A DNA stretch of 16,112 nucleotides. It comes from Baffinella frigidus (lineage: Eukaryota; Cryptophyceae; Cryptomonadales; Baffinellaceae). The stretch lies in assembly GCA_026770585.1 (NCBI GenBank), contig MU646763.1:307059-323170 (forward strand), in the 5' to 3' direction. Of the stretch, positions 14,101 through 16,112 are shown one piece after another. The position numbers and the translations under genes are program-made. Each line of letters begins with the position of its first letter. The stretch's first letter is position 1. The notes below the pieces were generated by a model that worked only from the letters and a program-made list of their open reading frames with translations, did not search any database and was not told the origin of the DNA.

Positions 14101-15770
14101 GGTCCCGCACCTGCAGCCAGACGGACTTGATGCGATCTCTCTCCCTCTCTTCGGCAGCCTCCTGCTTCGCGTGATCGTCGATCTTCTGCGCCACCTGCTT
14201 CAGGGTTTACGGATTAGGGTTTACGGTCAGGGTTGAGTGATTAGTGATTTCATCCCACCAGGTATTCAATTTCAATACTCGGAGTTGCTCGCATGTACGA
14301 AAATTGCTATATGTTTGCTTTACTATTGCTAGTGTGATCCAGGTGTGTAGAAATTTTCGTACATGCGGGGAACTCCCGAGCATAAAAATTGAATACCGGG
14401 CGAGAAGAAAATAGGGTTTATGGTTTATGTGTTAGGGTTTAGGGTTTAGGGTTTAGGGTTTAGGGATGAAATTTAGGTTTCTTGTTTGGGGTGTGGGGTT
14501 TGGGGTTTGGGGTTTCGGGTTCCGGGTTCCGGGTTCCGGGTTCCGGGTTCCGGGTTCCGGGCAAACATCTCCACACGGTTTCGGGGTTAGGGATCGACCT
14601 GGCGCTGCCACTGGCGGAGCTCTTCATCCTTGACGGCCTTGCGCGCCTTGGCCTCCCTGCTTCTTCGCTCCCGCACAGCCTTCAAGTGCGCCAGCGTCTC
14701 GGCCTTCTCCTCGGGCCTGATCGGCGCGTGCACCTGCTTCTCCCCCTTCGCCGCGTCCCTCGGCTTCTCGGCGTCCTTGGGCACGACCTGCTGGCGCGGG
14801 GTCTCGAGCTTGGAGTTGAGACCGAGATCGTCGCCCCGCCCCCACGCCAGCTTCTCACTGATCATGTGTTTCACCTCCCACCGACTGCACTCATGCTGCC
14901 CGAGATGCACAGCCTGCACGCCAAAGTCGTGCCGCGACCACGCCGTGACGATCTTCGCCGTGGCCGGGCGCGGCACGGGGGGCATCAGCGTCGAGGCCGG
15001 GCGCGTCGCCTCGCCGGAGCGCGCGGTCTCCGGCGGCGGGCGGATCTCGTAGCGCTGCCGCGTGGTGAAGTATCTGTCGCCCACGGTGCGCCCCTCGCCA
15101 TCGGGCACGGGTAGCAGGCCTGCTGGCACCGCCTGGTACCCCACCTGGTTTAGAGTTTAGGGTTTAGATTTTAGGGTTCAGGGTTTGGGGTTTGGGGTTT
15201 AGGGTTTAGGGCGTGGGGTTTGGGGTGTGGGGTTTGGGGGTTCACCCCGTCGCGCAGCTTGGACGGGTCCACGCGCACCATCGGCTGCAGGTCGAAGCGC
15301 CCCCGCGGCGTCGAATAGACCGAGCCTGCATCTGCGCCCGCCATCGGGCCCCCTTCCTGAAGCACCGCAGCTTGGATGAGGTTGGGAATCAACTGGAGGA
15401 TTGTCTCCCGAGCAGCCTCCGACTCCAGGTCCCGCAGCTCTGGCCGCAGATTCACTGTCCCTGCCACATGCTTGGGCCGCGCGACATACGCCTCGGCTTC
15501 CTCGAACATCCGCGCCCGATGTGTCTTGCCCCCTCGCCGGCGCGTGGAAGGAGGGGGGGGATGAGGTATAGACGTGTCTCGCTGGTCTGAGACCGGAGCT
15601 GGTCCAATCAGCTGGCCGAAGATGTCCTTGTGGCGGGCATCCCCCTCTACCTGGACAAGCCTCGCGTGGCTGCGCCCCGTGCCCGGCAGCACCAGAGGGG
15701 GGACCGCGACGGGGCGCAGGCTGCCCTGCGGCGAAATACCCCCACGCTTCTTGCCAGACTTCTTGGGCAT
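10620..15770 (-). CDS. IQ-motif, coiled-coil protein of 963 residues, eight exons, all introns phase 0
   Basis: Exons: 15770-15246, 15144-14599, 14194-14111, 13209-13102, 12937-12149, 11826-11587, 11338-11252 and 11132-10620. Every exon is a whole number of codons. Residues 1-175 are Pro/Arg-rich with a Lys-rich start (MPKKSGKKRGG). Residues 310-385 are a highly charged helix (coiled coil). An IQ motif (VQSYFRALVRMRIFKKR) spans the exon 4/5 junction at residue 421, independently supporting that splice; a second IQ-like motif (LQRVWRSYLKRGKSRM) starts near residue 497. IQ motifs bind calmodulin-type light chains, so a cytoskeletal or ciliary role is possible but inferred. The C-terminal part has Pro/Ser-rich sequence and an aromatic KPWWILHESYWHPH segment. 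Start uncertainty: the frame is open to 15863, where a CAG|GTG could be an acceptor from an exon further upstream. The seventh exon is the least certain. Confidence 0.72.
11133..11251 (-). mobile_element. Intron 7 of the IQ gene, made of a 117-bp foldback element
   Basis: The element 11138-11254 starts GGGGTACC and ends GGTACCCC. Imperfect terminal inverted repeats (about 11138-11178 and 11217-11254) carry matching CTYRCTCATMACAA and C/G-run segments. The middle has a smaller palindrome (CTAGGGCCG...CGGCCCTAG). The intron borders, GT in one terminal repeat and a CTCTAG just outside the other, fall within 5 bases of the element ends. This looks like an introner or MITE-derived intron. Confidence 0.6.
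11252..11338 (-). CDS. IQ gene exon 7 (tentative)
   Basis: 29 codons, ASCSARLRPGSAKPPVQGQR and on to RWSAG, between GGAGGCAG and GGG|GTACCT. Its composition is low-complexity. It is kept because its borders and phase link exons 6 and 8, and because the donor coincides with the edge of the foldback element. Confidence 0.4.
11339..11586. other. Intron 6 of the IQ gene
   Basis: 248 bp. Contains a direct repeat of ACACCCGAAAGCA on the sense strand (near 11524-11551) and a G-run at 11438-11446. No gene. Confidence 0.5.
11587..11826 (-). CDS. IQ gene exon 6
   Basis: 80 codons from VRAKDLTRETQEWESFCEQK to IAQGLHKLLT. The acceptor is ACACCAG|GTGCGC; the donor, ACG|GTCTCG, is weak. Amphipathic helical character throughout. 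Confidence 0.65.
11827..12148. repeat. Intron 5 of the IQ gene: (GA)n microsatellite bounded by 11-bp direct repeats
   Basis: A 322-bp intron, mostly GA/GAGT microsatellite on the plus strand (pyrimidine-rich in the transcript). The 11-mer GCACCTGGTGT occurs at 11823-11833 and 12145-12155, across both splice junctions. Leu/Ser open frames through the tract are artefacts. Confidence 0.8.
12149..12937 (-). CDS. IQ gene exon 5 (IQ motifs, basic helices)
   Basis: 263 codons from SYFRALVRM to VRRLVFEHQ, acceptor CCATGCAG, donor CACCAG|GTGCAC. It has a run of six Arg (FRYRRRRRRAK), a second IQ-like motif, a Pro/Ala/Ser-rich disordered middle, and a helical end (NRLYQMLTQKQLGLLARLGG). Confidence 0.8.
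12938..13101. repeat. Intron 4 of the IQ gene with triplicated TGTCAACTTAAC
   Basis: 164 bp. GTTAAGTTGACA occurs at 12961-12972, 12995-13006 and 13012-13023, and GACCGCGGTATGGAG at 13025-13039 and 13058-13072. On the sense strand the first motif reads TGTCAACTTAAC, which resembles a branch-point sequence, 24-85 bases before the acceptor. Confidence 0.75.
13102..13209 (-). CDS. IQ gene exon 4
   Basis: 36 codons from AVKGFTFLWCAGLPLL to REQERAALCVQ, acceptor GAACCAG, donor GTCCAG|GTCGAG. The final VQ begins an IQ motif completed by SYFRALVR of the next exon. Confidence 0.75.
13210..14110. repeat. Intron 3 of the IQ gene: TTTAGGG-type array and 187-bp foldback element
   Basis: 901 bp. Apart from a foldback element (13321-13507), almost all is diverged GGGTTTAGGG/GGGTTCAGGG repeat, densest at 13540-14070, G-rich on the plus strand. 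Not a chromosome end, because exons of the same gene lie on both sides. Confidence 0.85.
13321..13507. repeat. Foldback (MITE-like) element
   Basis: Left arm about 13321-13383 and right arm about 13446-13507; the outer 40 or so bases (TATTCCGGTAGGACTTGTCG against its complement) are nearly perfect. GGGTG flanks both ends and could be a 5-bp target duplication, but the host repeat is itself rich in GGGTG. Confidence 0.85.
14111..14194 (-). CDS. IQ gene exon 3, 84-nt micro-exon in repeat-rich introns
   Basis: 28 codons, VAQKIDDHAKQEAAEERERD and on to VWLQ, flanked by AAGCAG and CTGCAG|GTGCGG. It continues the charged helix of exon 2. The surrounding sequence is all telomere-like repeat, so the island of complex sequence itself argues for an exon. 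The acceptor could be three bases upstream, adding one Gln. Confidence 0.75.
14195..14598. repeat. Intron 2 of the IQ gene: foldback element and GGGTTCC array
   Basis: 404 bp. Contains a foldback element (14259-14399), TTTAGGG units (14412-14465) and a near-perfect GGGTTCC tandem array (about 14514-14561). Confidence 0.8.
14259..14399. repeat. Foldback (MITE-like) element, AT-rich
   Basis: Arms of about 45 bp (14261-14305 and 14352-14397) begin GGTATTCAATT and end near TGTACGAAAATT, with several mismatches, around a roughly 46-base AT-rich loop. Its base composition differs from the surrounding G-rich array. Confidence 0.85.
14599..15144 (-). CDS. IQ gene exon 2
   Basis: 182 codons between AACCAG|GTGGGG and CGCCAG|GTCGAT. 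Starts VGYQAVPAGLLPVPDGEGR, has an ordered-looking central part (AWSRHDFGVQAVHLGQHECS), and ends in a charged helix (EEKAETLAHLKAVRERRSRE) typical of a coiled coil. Confidence 0.75.
15145..15245. repeat. Intron 1 of the IQ gene: TTTAGGG-type repeats
   Basis: A 101-bp intron composed almost only of GGGTTTAGGG/GGGTTTGGGG words on the plus strand, so its transcript is a CCCTAAA-like C-rich sequence ending in AAACCAG. Confidence 0.8.
15246..15770 (-). CDS. IQ gene exon 1
   Basis: 175 codons from MPKKSGKKRGGISPQG to PSKLRDG, donor GACGGG|GTGAAC. Basic N-terminus, a Pro-rich stretch, then a helical section (LESEAARETILQLIPNLIQA) and STPRGRFDLQPMVRVD. No recognised domain. Confidence 0.7.
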
Positions 15771-16112
15771 GCTCGGACCTACCACGGAACTGCGCCCGCC
15801 CCTCCACGCCAGCCCCCCCTGTGTCAGAACAGAGCGAGTCTCTTTCCTGCCCGATCCCCCCACCTGGCGCTGCCCAACTGCCGCGGCTCACAACCTGTTT
15901 TTGTAAAGCGACTTCGAACTCAGCGGAAACTCGCTTTCCCCCCCCGTTTCGGCCGCGCTCCTCTGTACATGGGGGGGTTAATGTGATCCGAAAGGAAGCA
16001 TGGCCCTTCTGCATAATCAGTTCCGGTGTCCGCCTATGGTAGGAGCCCCCCTTCTGCATAACCAGTTCCGGTGTCCGCCTATGGTAGGAGCCCCCCTTCT
16101 GCATAACCAGTT
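15771..16112. other. Upstream region of the IQ gene
   Basis: It holds the likely 5' leader and promoter of the minus-strand gene, or further upstream exon or intron sequence. No TATA box that I can defend. The right end is a tandem repeat. Confidence 0.4.
16003..16112. repeat. 45-bp tandem repeat, cut by the window end
   Basis: About 2.4 copies; starts recur at 16006, 16051 and 16096. The first copy has one difference (ATAATCAG against ATAACCAG). The unit is a multiple of three and has no stop in one minus-strand frame, but that frame is not the IQ gene frame. Confidence 0.85.

Noticed and set aside
14482-15114. Plus-strand 210-residue open frame
   Set aside because: Antisense shadow of IQ gene exon 2. 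Its composition is an Arg/Leu/Pro artefact of GC-rich DNA.
16003-16112. CRISPR array
   Set aside because: Directly abutting 45-bp repeats without unique spacers, in eukaryotic-type DNA.

Overview
The window looks like nuclear DNA from a GC-rich, intron-rich unicellular eukaryote. No bacterial operon structure is visible. Coding sequence is broken by short introns with GT..AG borders. Introns and spacers are full of (GA/CT)n microsatellites and degenerate arrays of the plant/alveolate-type telomere word TTTAGGG. Most acceptors are AG followed by G in the exon, and the larger proteins have alveolate/stramenopile-like features. A chromerid, dinoflagellate-related or similar alga/protist is my best guess, with low to moderate confidence; no database search was possible.

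Three multi-exon genes could be rebuilt by joining open frames at GT/AG borders with matching codon phase. (1) Minus strand, 6833 to beyond the left edge: a putative nuclear acetyltransferase with an N-terminal conserved region, a GNAT fold, a basic low-complexity linker and a bromodomain whose second half runs off the window. (2) Plus strand, 7471-9124: a 297-residue protein with a hydrophobic N-terminus and a redox-inactive-looking thioredoxin-like domain. (3) Minus strand, 15770-10620: a 963-residue IQ-motif (calmodulin-binding type) coiled-coil protein in eight exons, with every junction in phase 0. Genes 1 and 2 are divergent (ATGs 637 bp apart); genes 2 and 3 are convergent.

Layout from the left: 1-1818 holds bromodomain exons in introns with hairpins, a GA microsatellite and a 7-bp telomere-like array. 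1813-1896 is a tandem array of a 26-bp unit in which each copy carries an acceptor fused to a donor. 1900-2855 is a large intron. 2855-6833 holds the linker, GNAT and N-terminal exons. 6893-10063 is a long inverted repeat enclosing the thioredoxin-like gene; its right arm holds a broken copy of that gene's 5' end. 10064-10619 has no recognisable gene. 10620-15770 is the IQ gene, whose last intron is almost exactly coextensive with a 117-bp foldback element (introner-like). 15771-16112 is upstream sequence ending in a 45-bp tandem repeat.

I see no metabolic pathway linking the three genes. The striking content is in the introns: foldback elements, duplicated splice sites, and G-rich telomere-like arrays that all lie C-rich in the sense of the host gene.
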